Shown one piece after another: positions 36,953 through 48,350 of a DNA stretch of 64,000 nt. The notes under the pieces are model-generated. The model searched no databases. It saw only the letters and a list, made by a program, of their open reading frames with translations, and was not told the origin of the DNA. The position numbers were made by a program, and so were the translations under genes. Source of the stretch: Lingula anatina. Taxonomy: Eukaryota > Brachiopoda > Lingulata > Lingulida > Lingulidae. The stretch lies in the NCBI RefSeq assembly GCF_001039355.2, contig NW_019776021.1, positions 51,158 to 115,157 on the forward strand. The letters are read 5' to 3'. Within the stretch, counting starts at the first letter, position 1, and the number at the start of each line of letters is the position of its first letter.

Positions 36953-39428
36953 CTGAAATAAAGGACCATTATATCGTACGTTTTCTAGTAATGCAAGACA
37001 AGCAATAGATATCAAAATAAAATATCGTAGTGCCGTTTGGAGTATAGAACTACAAAACATCCCTTTGTTATACTTGCAAGTTAAAGGCGTGTTTTCCTTA
37101 AATATATCATGTGTATGCTTGCGGGTTGATATACCTAAATATGAGTAGATGTCTGTTAGAATCAAATATAGGTTACTTAAGGTGTATCGCCGGAAAAAAG
37201 GGGGTTAAGAGGAGAAAGGAAGAAGCAAAAACTAGAGGTCAGGTATTTGTGTTGGACTTACTATATAAAATTCACTTCGTTTTGGCTCATAGACTATTAG
37301 TTAAATATTATCATATGCTGTCGTTTTTCATGTTTTAGTGTGATTCAGACCGTCAAATTGATATTCGCCTTAACAAACATGGTACAATCAGGGTCAAAGA
37401 CAAATAACTACACCGTTTTATATAAAAACAGTAACATATATAGCTAAAGATAGTTCGGACACCCGAACTTAAATATGTACAATACCGCAAACTATAAATA
37501 GCTGGGGAAAGGCAACGTGTCTTTCATAAAAGTTGTTGAAGTTCAACATTTACCACTGTTTTGAAAACAATCTGATGTTACGAAAGGTTGCTTTGTTTTT
37601 CCCAAAATTAGAATTTAGTTCAATGCGTTTAATATTTCCTTTACTTGTATAACGACTGATTTTTATTGTTACAAAATGTATTGGATTTGTTATTATTCCA
37701 AAGATGATAAAATCTCAGGTAGATTTTGTTCTTCATGCCGGAGAGTTTTAAAGTGCTGCGTGAAGAGGTTTGATGCCAAAAGTCTCCAAAGATGCAGAAG
37801 CAGTTACAGCATAACTCAACTTGAAGATGTACCTGTCGCTTAAAATGAATATTGGATCTAAATGAACAAAATGGCGACATTGACAATGCCTGCCGGTGTT
37901 TACTGTCTGGTTTTATTTTATTTAATTTACTTTTCCGTGTCCCGCGAAAAATGTTGTGCAGATTTTGTTTAGTATAGGTATTAGACGGTATATTAATCCG
38001 GCTTTACTAAAAACGACATTCATTTTGCGTTCCCAGTAACAATTTTTGATACAGCTTATGAAAACTTCCCCCACTATGTTAAGAGCGTGTTTCGTTGTGT
38101 TTGATATGTAAGACAAATATACCTTAATAAACTATAATGTCACCGAATTGAAACGGAATTATCTACCTTAATTATATGTGAACGGGGCATTCAGACAATT
38201 ATTTGTGATTGGTTATATGAAATTAAGATCAATACAGTAAATATTACCCCTACCTTGGTAGATTTACAAAACAGGAAAACGGGATATCCGATGTGACCAT
38301 GTCGTTTGTTTTACTTCAATTAAGCCTAGATTACATTTAAAATGCGATGCCCGTACGGTGCACGTATACTGCCCGTGATACCCTTTTCGTTCGGCGTCTG
38401 AGCGGAGGTGGCCACGTAATGTAGACATACTCGGCGTAGCCCGTAGCTCCTTGCGATTAAAAAAAATCGCACTGACAATTTCATCGCACGGCGCCCGTGT
38501 AAATGTAATCTAGGCTTTTAATTGTATTCTACCGCTTTCTTCAAAAGAAGCAAACATATTGTTGCCCTGTTAAAATTTCCTGCTTTGGCTAAAGATACTA
38601 ATAACTAAATCATGAAAATAATTGAAAAAACAATTAACCAAAGTCTGTTCAACGTGAGGTCCTGGGCACGGTGTGAGATACACAGTCAACCTATTTAAAC
38701 GCCATTTTTGTTTCTCCACCTTACATTTTATCTAACCTACCAAGTAAGCACACAAGAGTTAGTTGTCTAATATACTGTGCAATTGGTTTTCTGGAGCATT
38801 AATGCTTATTTATTTATTTATTTATTTAATTATATATTTATTTATATTTTTGAAGATGTTATGGTTATTTTTTCATTTAAATTAATAAATATAAAAAAAT
38901 ATGTTTACAATTACTGGCAGAACTAAATTGTATACGTGAAGTTGAAAAGGTCATTTGCACACTAACACTGCGGTTTTTATTTCCTAAAATAAATTAATTG
39001 CCCGCCCAGTTATTTACTCTTATCAGCCCAAATTAATTTTGTGTAAATATTGAAATAAGAATAACGTTGCATGCATGACTGGCGTTTAACATTAACTCGT
39101 GGCGGTTAGTAGAATCTGCAGCGGTGTGAGCAAGACCCCAGCTAAGCCTGTGCATTTTAAGTTTAATTTTAAAAAAATCGGGATGAGATATCTTTATTGT
39201 GTGTCACATTTTAATTTGTAGAAATAAATAAATAAATAAAGTAAACAATATTGTTTAAAATCACTAGCAGCACTATCATTGGTTAGTTTTATTGTGCATT
39301 ATGTTCGTGTCCTGTCCAGGGCACAAATACTAAATCAGTTAAAATCGTGAGTCTGTGGTTTGAGTAAATCAGATTCCCCAGAATAACTCTTTTCAGATAA
39401 GATTGTATAAACAAGGAAATAAGAATAC
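36953..39428. other. U1 intron 1, 5' half: non-coding
   Basis: Intron sequence of the U1 gene (intron 1 runs from 36953 to about 40754). I see no exon. It includes a (TTTA)n tract near 38806-38850. The last part, from about 39240, is homologous to the promoter region of the nested cysteine-rich gene copies. Confidence 0.5.
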
Positions 39429-39431
39429 CAA

Positions 39432-39440
39432 ACTATATAT
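39432..39440 (+). promoter_or_regulatory. TATA-like box before the orphan nested exon 1
   Basis: A TATATATGA stretch followed some 40 bp downstream by GATTCTGCAGTGCTGTGAGC, the same arrangement as at copies A, B and C (TATATATAA followed by GATTCTGCACTGCTG). Conservation across four paralogous sites supports a core promoter. Confidence 0.5.
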
Positions 39441-39528
39441 GACTGTCTTCGAACGTTGGTTCACGGCATAAGCGGATTCTGCAGTGCTGTGAGCTGAATT
39501 CAGTTATTGCTATTTTTGTTTGGATCCG

Positions 39529-39616
39529 ATGATGGGCAAAGTACTGAACGTCGTGCTTCTCTATGTGGCTTGCACTGCCCTTATGGGGTTGCTGATTTGT
39601 GATGAAGCAGTGGGAG
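39529..39616 (+). CDS. Orphan exon 1 (signal peptide) of the cysteine-rich secreted protein family
   Basis: Encodes MMGKVLNVVLLYVACTALM and then GLLICDEAVG, ending at a phase-1 donor (GAG/GTAAAA). It has the same length (88 nt) and phase as exon 1 of copy C. No matching exon 2 or 3 follows locally; from about 39830 the sequence corresponds to the 3' flank of the other copies, so the body exons were deleted here. The frame is open and could in principle splice to the exon-1-less bodies of copies A or B (48351, 51071), which have matching phase. Otherwise it is a relic. It lies antisense inside intron 1 of U1. Confidence 0.7.
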
Positions 39617-40269
39617 GTAAAATATATTTTATTTATTTATTTTATACACTTTACATAGGCTGTAAAAGGTTAACTTGCAGTGACCTAAGATACAAGTAAT
39701 GCAGTACAACATGAAATGTATTGTTAGGTTTTGGCAAGTTTGTTCAAATTCAATTATTTAAAAATTAAAACAACTGTAAAATGTGTATAATGTGTATGAT
39801 AAACTTGGCAGTTAGGCTTATTATTGACATTGCTGCTTACAAGGAAAAATTGACCGTCAAATTTAGTTTAAATGAGGTTACCTTATGCAGCAGTATTATA
39901 AATTTGGCAGTTAGGCTAATTATTGACATTGCTATTCACAGATGAAATTTCGACAGGCAAATTTTGTTTAAATCAGCTTACCTTACGCAACAAAAGTAAG
40001 CGTACCTCGTTATGAGAACAGAAAATTACAATAAACATTTCATTGGCTCGATGGCTTGTAAATGGGATATCAGTCAATTATAACAAGGTTAAAATTAGCA
40101 ATCCATTAAAATAATTCTGATAATATTTACATAAAAAGATGCGCGATGTGCCATCAGGGCAAGTATTCTTTTACTTACTACAACCAAAAATTACATTTGT
40201 CCTTATGACGAAGCTAAAATGAAAGTAGGGACATGTATGAATGCTACAGGAAATTTGTTTTTTTTTTCG

Positions 40270-40735
40270 TATGTGTTTAAAAACAACAATTTCAGAATTG
40301 GTTTTTCGTCAGAAAAGTTAACCATTTCACCGCGAATCGTGCGTTTGTCTCAGTACTGGCGCAGGATAAGAGCAAAATTTGACTATGAACGGACCTTTTC
40401 CCAGCCGAAGGGGTGGTTCCATCCCCCGAGTCTTCCCTTCCCCCCGTTCAGGACAAAAAGTGCGATATCATCCTTTCTGATTGCTTCCTCCCGTTTATGT
40501 TTGAAAGAACAATTTCACAATAAGTTCTTCTTCAGAAAAGTTTACCATTTCACCGCGAATCTTGCGTTTGTCTCAGTACTGGAATAGGATAAGAGCAAAA
40601 TTTGACTATGAGTGAACCCTTTCCCAGCCGAAGGGGTGGCTCCAACCCCTGAGAGTCTCCCCCCTCCCCACCCCCACCCCCGTTCAGGGCAAAGATGTGA
40701 TATCATCATTTGCTGATTGTTGAAGTTCTACACGA
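40270..40735. repeat. Direct tandem duplication, about 225-bp unit
   Basis: Two adjacent copies (about 40270-40490 and 40495-40735) share CCATTTCACCGCGAATC, TTTGTCTCAGTACTGG and AGCAAAATTTGACTATGA. The C-rich ends and the GGACCTTTTCCCAGCC motif resemble the MITE family at 24591 and 58075, so this may be an old, duplicated relative. Related sequence lies beside the signal exons at about 52617-52800 and 59020-59210. Confidence 0.7.
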
Positions 40736-40754
40736 GACCGTATGAATCACTTAC

Positions 40755-40818
40755 CTGCCAAGGTCAACACTGAAGCCAGCCATGTTAACAGTTGAATCCA
40801 ATCTCCCTTCAAAGCCAT
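40755..40818 (-). CDS. U1 exon 1: signal peptide
   Basis: ATG at 40818 encodes MALKGDWIQLLTWLASVLTLA plus one base, then a GTAAGT donor. It is 64 nt, phase 1, matching the acceptor at 36952. It is homologous to the minus-strand signal exons at 45629-45692, 52862-52925 and about 59251-59313, which fixes the start codon. Cleavage is probably near the splice junction. It begins the chitin-binding mucin of U1. Confidence 0.88.
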
Positions 40819-41120
40819 GTCACGGGCCGTCCTGGACGCCTATTCCATAATTGGAGTTGCCTTTTTGTGTTTTCAAATTACGCTTCTTTCACAAAAGAAG
40901 CTAATTCTACATCCTTCATCTTATCTTTTTTAATTCGTGTATTTTACTGCTCATCGTTAGGCAGCCATTAAAGACGCTCGTCACCCATCAGGAAGCTTAT
41001 TTAGTTGACTGCTGCTCTCAACACGTCTGTACCAACGCTGCACAGGGCATACAGCACAATGCACGACCTCGATTCTCCGTTTGGCTATTGTGATGCAAAC
41101 CAATGCTTTGTTTGGTTTTC
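40819..41120 (-). promoter_or_regulatory. Conserved upstream region of the chitin-binding genes
   Basis: Sequence upstream of the signal exon is recognisably shared with the regions upstream of the other three signal exons (about 45693-45960, 52926-53190, 59314-59600): ATTGGAGTxxCCTTTTT near the start codon, then AGGAAGCTTATTTAGTT and CACAGGGCATACAG further up. This is the likely promoter and 5' UTR. No clear TATA box is seen in this copy. Confidence 0.5.
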
Positions 41121-42409
41121 TTTCTATTTGCAACTGGATCCCTCACAATAGTAAAACAAACATCAACGTTCCATTTTTATTCTGAATAGGCGTCTAGTAT
41201 GATTTATGTTAAATCCTAAACTTCTTTTTCGATTGTGTACGTGATCATAATGACTCGCATGCATATGTTAAAAGCAGGTCTTTGATTATGCCTTAGCAGT
41301 GAGTTACTAGATTTTTTCACATTTAATTAACGATAAGGGTCTATTGATTCTTCCCGGCGGTCTTCCAGGAAGGCGGTGAAAGAAAACAATTCACATAGCC
41401 CTTTTCTATCCATTGTGTATCGACCTTAACTATTTATCAATACAATTAAAAACATTGTGAGCGTGTACTGAGATTCAGAAATGGTAAGGCACTGTACACA
41501 GCGGGTGAGATTTGTTAAGAGCCTCCGCCTTTCACCATGTATTGCAGGCCGCAGGGAGAGCTAATATGGCATTATTTGATAAACTCGTTTGTTGCTATGC
41601 AAACAAGTCTGAGAACCAGTTATTTGAAATACTTTTAGTATGCACCCCTGTCTCTTTCTGTCCACGTTTATGTATTTCTTTCTTTCTTCACAATTTCTGT
41701 AAAGTATAAAGGGCGTATTTTTCTGTTATGTAAAAATTTTATAGCTCTCTCTCTCTCTCTGTCTCTCTGCATGTTTGTATATATGTATTTTTATATTTGC
41801 ATTGAAATAAGGCATTTTTGGGTTAAATGAAAAATTGCTATGATATCTGATGAAAAAATGAAATGGATACTATTTTTCTGTTAAAGGTCATTCTTCATTA
41901 AGGGCCCTTTTAGGAGGCAAATTCAAGATGTCTTCAGCAAGCGATGACTCCCTTTTTCTTATGTTTTCTTTCTCTTCTGTAAATCTGCAAACAAAAATTA
42001 CCCATGTGCTCCCACCTACTAGACAAATAAAATGCAGGGTCGACTTGTGCTGCCGCCTTTCAGATAAAAGATTGCACAATTTACATGAATTAGATGTTTT
42101 CTTTCAGATTTTAGCTAAAACCTATCAAATTGCTATACATTTAGATACTTTGTGATTTTTTTTTTTTTTTTTTGACATATTGTTGATTCATTTTAATTTT
42201 TGGAATAACTTTTTAATTTTATCCACCCTTACAAATAATTCGGTAACGATTTTGTTTCAAGGATATTTTCTTCATATATATGCAAGTGAATGTATATGTA
42301 TCGCGATTTGTAAGACTGTCAGAAAAAATGTCAGGGATCCGCCCCTAATATTCAAGGATATTTCTTTGCCTATTCACTTGCTGTGCATATTTCTGCCGTC
42401 ACCCCGCCG
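41121..42409. other. Intergenic, U1-U2
   Basis: No gene seen. It contains a short (TC)n tract near 41742-41768. Parts resemble the sequence upstream of other signal exons, for example TCTATTGATTCTTCC near 41340, as at 46190, 53277 and 59657. Confidence 0.5.
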
Positions 42410-42578
42410 GTGTAACGTGACAGAGAGTCCCCCAAAACAGAGAGTCCGCTTCCCATTCATTTGTACCGGTGAGCCTCGCCCTAGATTTTGACCCACATAG
42501 GTCAGACTAACCCTAACCATTATAACTATATGGAGGGCGGACTTTCTGTTACACGGACCCTCAGTTTCGTTACATAGG
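42410..42578. mobile_element. Foldback element, about 170 bp
   Basis: The left arm (42410-42455: GTAACGTGACAGAGAGTCC ... ACAGAGAGTCCGC) and right arm (42532-42578, read in reverse: GTAACGAAACTGAGGGTCC ... ACAGAAAGTCCGC) are imperfect inverted repeats, and each arm itself contains two GAGTCC/AGTCCG motifs. A telomere-like CTAACCCTAACC lies in the loop. It is probably a small non-autonomous element. Confidence 0.5.
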
Positions 42579-43082
42579 TCCCGACTAGTTCGTTTGCCTA
42601 TGTATTGTCTGCCTTCAATTTTACGAAGAAGCACAAGAATCATTACTCAAGAAGCTGACACATTTTATTTTCAAAGTCTTAAATAGTGCAAGGAAAGAAT
42701 TAATGATATACTTGGATAAAAATGTATTACAAACAAGATAAAGATAAAAAGCCAATTAACTATTATTTTTTAACATTTTCATATGATTGGAAAAATTGAA
42801 AAAGTGCTTTCAAACATTTCTTCGGAAACAGGTAGCAACCAAGGTCCATCACTGGAGGACCGAAACGTCGTTTGACCGCTGCTATTTAGTGTCTAAGTAA
42901 AGAATAACTCTGCTTTATCATATTTTTTTCCAACAGAGACTACGGAAAACTTCTTCCATAGGCCCTTGCCCATTTTCGTAAATACACGTATGATGGCTGA
43001 TAAATAAGTTGCCAGTTAGTCAAAAATATTGCCTGGTAGACTTTATCTTAAACCCTGCAGAGCACAGCATAATGGCACTTCG

Positions 43083-44782
43083 TCAAAGGCATTGTTTCAG
43101 TACCTCAAGTAAAACAGTAATGGTGTAAAGAAACCAAGAGAATTTTGAAAGTGAGCCAGTGGAGATAATTGGAGGCTCTGTTGTGGTTGTTGATGATATA
43201 GTCCTAGTTTTTATTGATTCAATTACAGTCGTTTGTGATTCTGTCATGGTCGTTGGTGATTCAGTTGTGGTTGTAGCGGTAGCTTTTGTGTTTATGGGTG
43301 GCTCCAAAATGGATGGGGATGATAGCCATGGGGTTGAAGGTGATACACTTGATGTCGTTATTGATTCAGTTGTGATTATCGTGGTTTCAGTTGGTAGGCC
43401 TATTGTTGGTGATTCAGTTCTGGTTGTTGGTGATTTAATCGGGGTTGTACGCGATTCAGCTGTGCTTGTTTGAGATTTACTTGAAGTTGTTTGTAATTCA
43501 GATATGGTTGTTGGTGATTTAGCAGTAGTTGTTGGTGATTTAGTAGTGGTTGTTGGTGATCCAGCTGTGGTTTTAAATAATTCATTTGTGGTTGTTGGTG
43601 AATCAGTTGTGGTTGGTGGTACTTCAGTTGTGGTTGTTGGTGATTCAGTTGTGGTTGTTGGTGACTTAGTTGTAGTTGTTGGTGATTCTGTTGAGGTTCC
43701 TGGTGATTCTGTAGTGGTTATTGGTGTTTCAGTTGAGGTTGCTGGTAATTCAAATGTGGTTGTTGTTACTTCAGTTGTGGTTGTTGGTGATTCAGTTGTG
43801 GTTGTTGGTGATTTAGTTGTAGTTGTTGGCGATTCAGTTGGGATTGCTTGTGATTCTTTTGAGGTTGTTGGTGATTCAGCTGTGGTTGTTCGTGATTCAG
43901 TTGTGGTTGTTGGTGATTCAGATGTGGTTGTTGGTGATTCAGTTGTGGTTGTTGGTGATTTAGTTGAGGTTGTTGGTGATTCAGTTGTGGCTGTTGGTGA
44001 TTCAGATGTGGTGGTTGTTGGTGATTCAGTTGTGGTTGTTGGTGATTCAGATGTGGTTGTTGGTGATTCAGTTGTGGTTGTTGGTGATTTAGTTGAGGTT
44101 GCTTGTGATTCTGTTGAGGTTGTTGGTGATTCAGTTGTGGTTGTTGGTGATTTAGTTATAGTTGTTGGCGATTCAGTTGAGGTTGCTTGTGATTCTGTTG
44201 AGGTTGTTGGAAGTTCACTTGCGATTGTTGATGCTTTAATTGTGGTTGTTGGTGATTCGGCTGTTGTTGCAAGCGATCCAGTACTTTTCTTCCCAGTATA
44301 TGATCCAGCCGTGGTAATGGCAGTAGTAGTAGTGGAAGGACAGGCGTACTGGTAAGACCAAACGCAGGTATCGTCATCTGGACTGAAGTTCAGACCTGCT
44401 GCACATATCATTTCTAAAAGTATACCATTCGAGCATGTAAGATATAGGGTACAGTTTCCGGACGGATGCACGTAGTTCTGTCCATGTGTGCACGTTGTTG
44501 TGGACGTGACTCCTGGTGTAGTAGGAGTAACTGTCCGAGAAGTGGTGCTACCTGTCCCTGTATACGGTGCCGTGGTAGTAGTTGTAGTGGTAGTCGCAGG
44601 GCAAGCGTACTCCCAGGGCCAAACGCAGCCATGGGTATTAGGATCAAAGTTTAGACCGGTGTTACAATTCTGGTCTAGTAGAGAACCACTCGCACAAACT
44701 TTGTATTTGTTGCAATCTCCAGACGGATGTGGAAATGAATCGCCAACCGTGCATGGCGTTGTAAGTGTTTTGTGGTTTGCAG
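43083..44782 (-). CDS. U2 exon 2: two chitin-binding domains plus mucin region and hydrophobic C-terminus
   Basis: The exon follows an AATTCAG acceptor and is phase 1, joining exon 1 at 45629-45692 across an 847-bp intron. Two CBM14 domains are present: an N-terminal type (CTVGDSFPHPSGDCNKY, about 44605-44750) and a second (CTHGQNYVHPSGNC, about 44340-44495), separated by a TTTTAPYTGTGSTT linker. About 380 residues of ESPTTTT heptads and variants follow. The protein ends SKFSWFLYTITVLLEVLKQCL, a hydrophobic tail that could be a GPI-anchor signal or a simple anchor. It probably forms a glycosylated, chitin-binding layer at a secretory epithelium. Compared with U4 and U5 it has fewer binding domains and a larger mucin region. 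Confidence 0.85.
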
Positions 44783-45125
44783 CTGAATTAAAGAAAATAG
44801 ATATTCATTGAAGTAATTTTTTTCGACTTATAGGCGTTATTCCAAAAATAAATAAATAAATAAAATAAAAATGGGGTTTGAAAAAAAAAATCCATGATCC
44901 ATGATCAGTGGCATTTAAAAAAATCTTCTTAACCAATCACATCACGTCCCTCATTTCGATCAAGACGTCATATACCTTTATTTTTCTTTCTTAATGACGA
45001 AATGCCAGGTGAAAATTGCGATTACATGATATTTCAATAATTAACCCCTAAAGAGCACCAGTACAGGGTAAAGGAAGAAAGCACGAGCATGGTTGAAATA
45101 CATTGGCACTGTGTGCAAAACTGAA

Positions 45126-45206
45126 ACTACAATTTCAACCATACGACATCCGGCAAGGGAGGGGGGGCTCTGTGGACCAAACTTCTGCTGTTGCCTTTCA
45201 AAATAA
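45126..45206 (+). pseudogene. Decayed exon 3 of the cysteine-rich gene inside U2 intron 1
   Basis: The stretch ending TGTGGACCAAACTTCTGC...TCAAAATAAA matches the CGPNFCCC-x-S-K-stop end of copies A and C, including the stop and overlapping AATAAA. Upstream the match (TACAATTTCAACCATACGAC) is broken by indels around a G run, so the frame is lost. From about 45240 the 3' flank is also shared. It shows that U2 once carried the nested antisense gene. Confidence 0.75.
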
Positions 45207-45628
45207 AAAACAAAGATAAAAATCAAATAAAAAGTCGTCGGTTTTATTTAATGAGGTTACCGTATACTTCAAAAGTAGGATTGTCATAAGGACAGGAAAT
45301 AACAATAAATATTCCAGTCTGTTGACTTCTAAATTGAATATTTAAATAAGCCTCATTCGGTAATAACATAGATCCTATTAAGCAATCCAATAAAAATAGT
45401 TAAAGGCAGATTTACAAAACAGGATGTCCGATATGCCATTTAACCGAATGCCCTATTTATTTTTCATAGTTCTATGCGGTAACAAAAATAAAAAAATACT
45501 TGCATGGGAAATGTTTCCCTTCTCTATCTATGTAATTGCATATGTATTAAAAATTACACAAAGGGTCAGGAAAAAAATCATATCTTTTTGATGAATGTGT
45601 CAGTTCGATTGGTAGATCAAACACTTAC

Positions 45629-45692
45629 CTGCCAAAGACAATACTGTGGTTAGCCATGCTACATTTAAAAGCCAAAGTCCCTTTAAAGCCAT
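45629..45692 (-). CDS. U2 exon 1: signal peptide
   Basis: ATG at 45692 encodes MALKGLWLLNVAWLTTVLSLA plus one base before a GTAAGTG donor (phase 1). The acceptor at 44782 fits. It is paralogous to the other MALKG exons, and the flanking 5' sequence is also shared. Confidence 0.88.
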
Positions 45693-46870
45693 GCCCTAGG
45701 CCTTCCTAGTCGCCTTTTCCATAATGAGGTTTACTTTTTTGTTTAAACATTACGCTACTATAGATCATAATGATGTCTTTCATATATTTTACTTTTCATC
45801 GCCATGAATTCATTATAAGAAGCACATCTTCCACCAGGAGACTTATTTTAGTTAAATTCTATTCTCAACACGTCTGAACGAACGTTTCACAGATCATATA
45901 ACATAATGTGCAACTGCACTTCTCCGCTTGGCTGGTGTAACCCAAAAGCTTCTTTTGGATATTCAGTCTTTTTACTACAGGATTCCGCTGGCACGTCTCA
46001 AATTTATTCTGAATAGGCGTCTAGTATCGAAGTAGATGTGATTCGTGCTTAACTTTGACCGACGAGTTCGATCGCATCAGCCGTCGTGTTTGTGATCATG
46101 TTCCTTGTGTTAAAAGCAGATCACAAATTATGCTTTTGCATAGAGCTATACTACATTGTAGGTATTTCGCAGGTAATTACGATAGGGCTTTATTGATTCT
46201 TCCTCAGTTTTCTTTCATAATGAAAGTGAAAGAGAAAAACATTTCAATTCATTGTGTATCGATCGCTTTTAGCTGTTTTACTAATTATCAATGCTACTAA
46301 AAACTCATGAACGCGCACCGAGTTTTCAATAAGAGTATAGTCACTGTACAGTTTTTTCAGTGTCTTTTGCATGTGATCGCCGGCTCGTCTACACTGTGCC
46401 ATACAGGCAGATGGGAGAAACGCATACTATAATACGTGTACTCGCATGGCGCTATTTAAACAATTTCTCTCTCTGTATTTTTTTCATTTATTATATAATT
46501 GTGCCTAATTTAAATTAAAACAACTAAAATCTCTCTTTTTCGGCATTTATTTCTCACATTAACATTGACATAGATCCAAGAATCACGTGTGTTACCATAA
46601 GCTGGTCAAACATATAGAATGCTAAGAGTATCCTGTGCTGCCATCTATTAGGCGAAAAAATTAATTGATTGTTTCATAGAAATTAGATATTTACTAAAAC
46701 ACTATATCAAACTGCTGTTTATGTAGAAACCTTTTGAATGCATCGTTTTTAACAATATTACAATTTCGTTTATTCTTCTAGAAATTTTAAAATTACTCTC
46801 TACTGATATCCAGCCTAACAATTTTGTGTTTTTTTCTATTAATTTATTTGGTTTAAGTTACTGGAGCCCG
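45693..46870. other. U2 promoter side and U3 3' flank
   Basis: The first 250 bp resemble the upstream region of the other signal exons. From about 46790 the sequence (CTACTGATATCCAGCCTAAC) matches the DNA near 54095 and 60905, which lies 3' of the chitin-binding bodies U4 and U5. No complete gene is seen. Confidence 0.5.
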
Positions 46871-46875
46871 GCCTT

Positions 46876-46919
46876 TAGTAGGCGTCTGTAGGTGTCCCTG
46901 TCCCTGTATACGGTGCCGA
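46876..46919 (-). pseudogene. 44-bp scrap of a deleted chitin-binding body (U3)
   Basis: Plus-strand GTCCCTGTCCCTGTATACGG plus TGCCG is the reverse complement of the inter-domain linker coding sequence in U1, U2, U4 and U5 (APYTGTG). On the lower-coordinate side the DNA matches the 3' flank of the other bodies; on the upper side (about 46920-47060, AAAATTGAATTGAGTTGAAAGAC) it matches their intron 1. The body of unit U3 was therefore removed by a deletion that left this remnant. Confidence 0.75.
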
Positions 46920-47766
46920 GATATTTCAATTTTTCTGCATTGTGAGCAAAAGCACAAAGAAAATAAGATGAAGTTTTTTCTTTTTTACAATTCAGCAAGA
47001 GCAGCAGTCAAAATTGAATTGAATTGAGTTGAAAGACATTGTATTCCGTCAAAGTATTGCTCAACGAGTCTTATGCATTCCCCACCCTTTTTGCCACACT
47101 TTTATGCACAGCTGGAGGACTTTTTTCTGTTTCTAGGATGCCTCTAAAGCCCCCTCTTTCTCCCGCTCTTGCTAGCCCGTAGGCCTCTTAACTAGGTCTC
47201 AAAACACCCCTTTTGATAACCCCCTCTATGTTAACATGGAGTAAGGATAATGGTTTCTGTTGAATATCGGACCGAAGCGTTTTGTGAACACTACAGTGCA
47301 CACTGTGAGCGGAACCAAAACACGTGTATTTTTTCTGCAGTCAGATATATTTTTACTGTCACATACTTTAATTTTTTAACAATAAAATCCAATAACTTAT
47401 ACAATTTATGTTAACAATCACTATCAGCACTATGATTGTGGACTTTTTTGTACATTGATTGAGTTGTGTCAAAGGTTTGGATATAGTTACATGTAAGAGC
47501 GTGATTCTGTGGGGTTTTTCCCAAAGATAAATTCGATTTACAAACCTCTTATTTTCAACATACTCGTACAATCACCAGCTTTTCTGGATATAACTCAACG
47601 CCAAGAGGCGGGGTGTTAATTTGTTCATCTGGCTACATTCAGCGAGAGTCCCCGTGGAGTTATATCGTTTTACTTAAAACGATAGTTTCATTGGAAATGA
47701 GCCCTGTAATTTGCTCTTTTCAAATCAAATCATATTATATAAATGAGGATATTACAGTATTACTCG

Positions 47767-47775
47767 TATATATAA
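47767..47775 (+). promoter_or_regulatory. TATA box of copy A
   Basis: TATATATAA is followed by TAACACTGG and GATTCTGCACTGCTGT at the same spacing as in copies B and C. The promoter-like region is kept, but the exon that should follow is deleted. Confidence 0.55.
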
Positions 47776-48152
47776 CTGGCGTTAACACTGGTTTTAATAG
47801 ATTCTGCACTGCTGTAAGCTGAATCCAAGTTATAGTGATATTAGCTATATAATATACAAATGCTATAAAATGTTTGGTTGCGATATAGCAAAAAAGAAAC
47901 GGAATGAAAGCTTTGGGAAGTCCAGTGTTATTGTTTAGTTTTGGTTATTTTGTTCTAGTTTGTTCTTATAATTAGAGATTAGACATTTTGAGGTCGGTTA
48001 TTTATTTATTTATTTAGCTGGAATATTAGTCAATTTTTTTATCTTTTCATAATATCGTGAAAAATGTGTAAAGACTGAATTTTAACAGCCATCACATTTA
48101 AGTGGGACATATGAACATTGACCAGACGGTCCCCAGTAACGTAATGCTGTAG

Positions 48153-48240
48153 GGGTGGTGCCCGCCTGGTGGTGCCTGCATGGTGGTGCCCGCCTGGTGG
48201 TGCCTTCATGGTGGTGCCTGCCTTGTGGTGCCTGCCTTGC
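48153..48240. repeat. 14-bp minisatellite in intron 1 of copy A (about 6 units)
   Basis: Units of GTGGTGCCTGCATG / GTGGTGCCCGCCTG, ending about 110 bp before exon 2. The paralogous intron has about 16 units in copy B and about 3 in copy C. Confidence 0.9.
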
Positions 48241-48350
48241 AATGCGTCAAGATCCCGCAAACAATCTCTGAATGCATCATCTTTTGAATTTAAATCGAGA
48301 TATGTTTATTAGCATGCAAACACGTTGACAACTTCTCTCTTTTTGTGTAG

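Noticed and set aside
42506-42518. Interstitial telomere-like CTAACCCTAACC
   Set aside because: Only two units; it could be chance within a foldback element.
43504-44355. Plus-strand VVGDSVVVV frame over U2
   Set aside because: Same antisense artefact of the mucin repeat.
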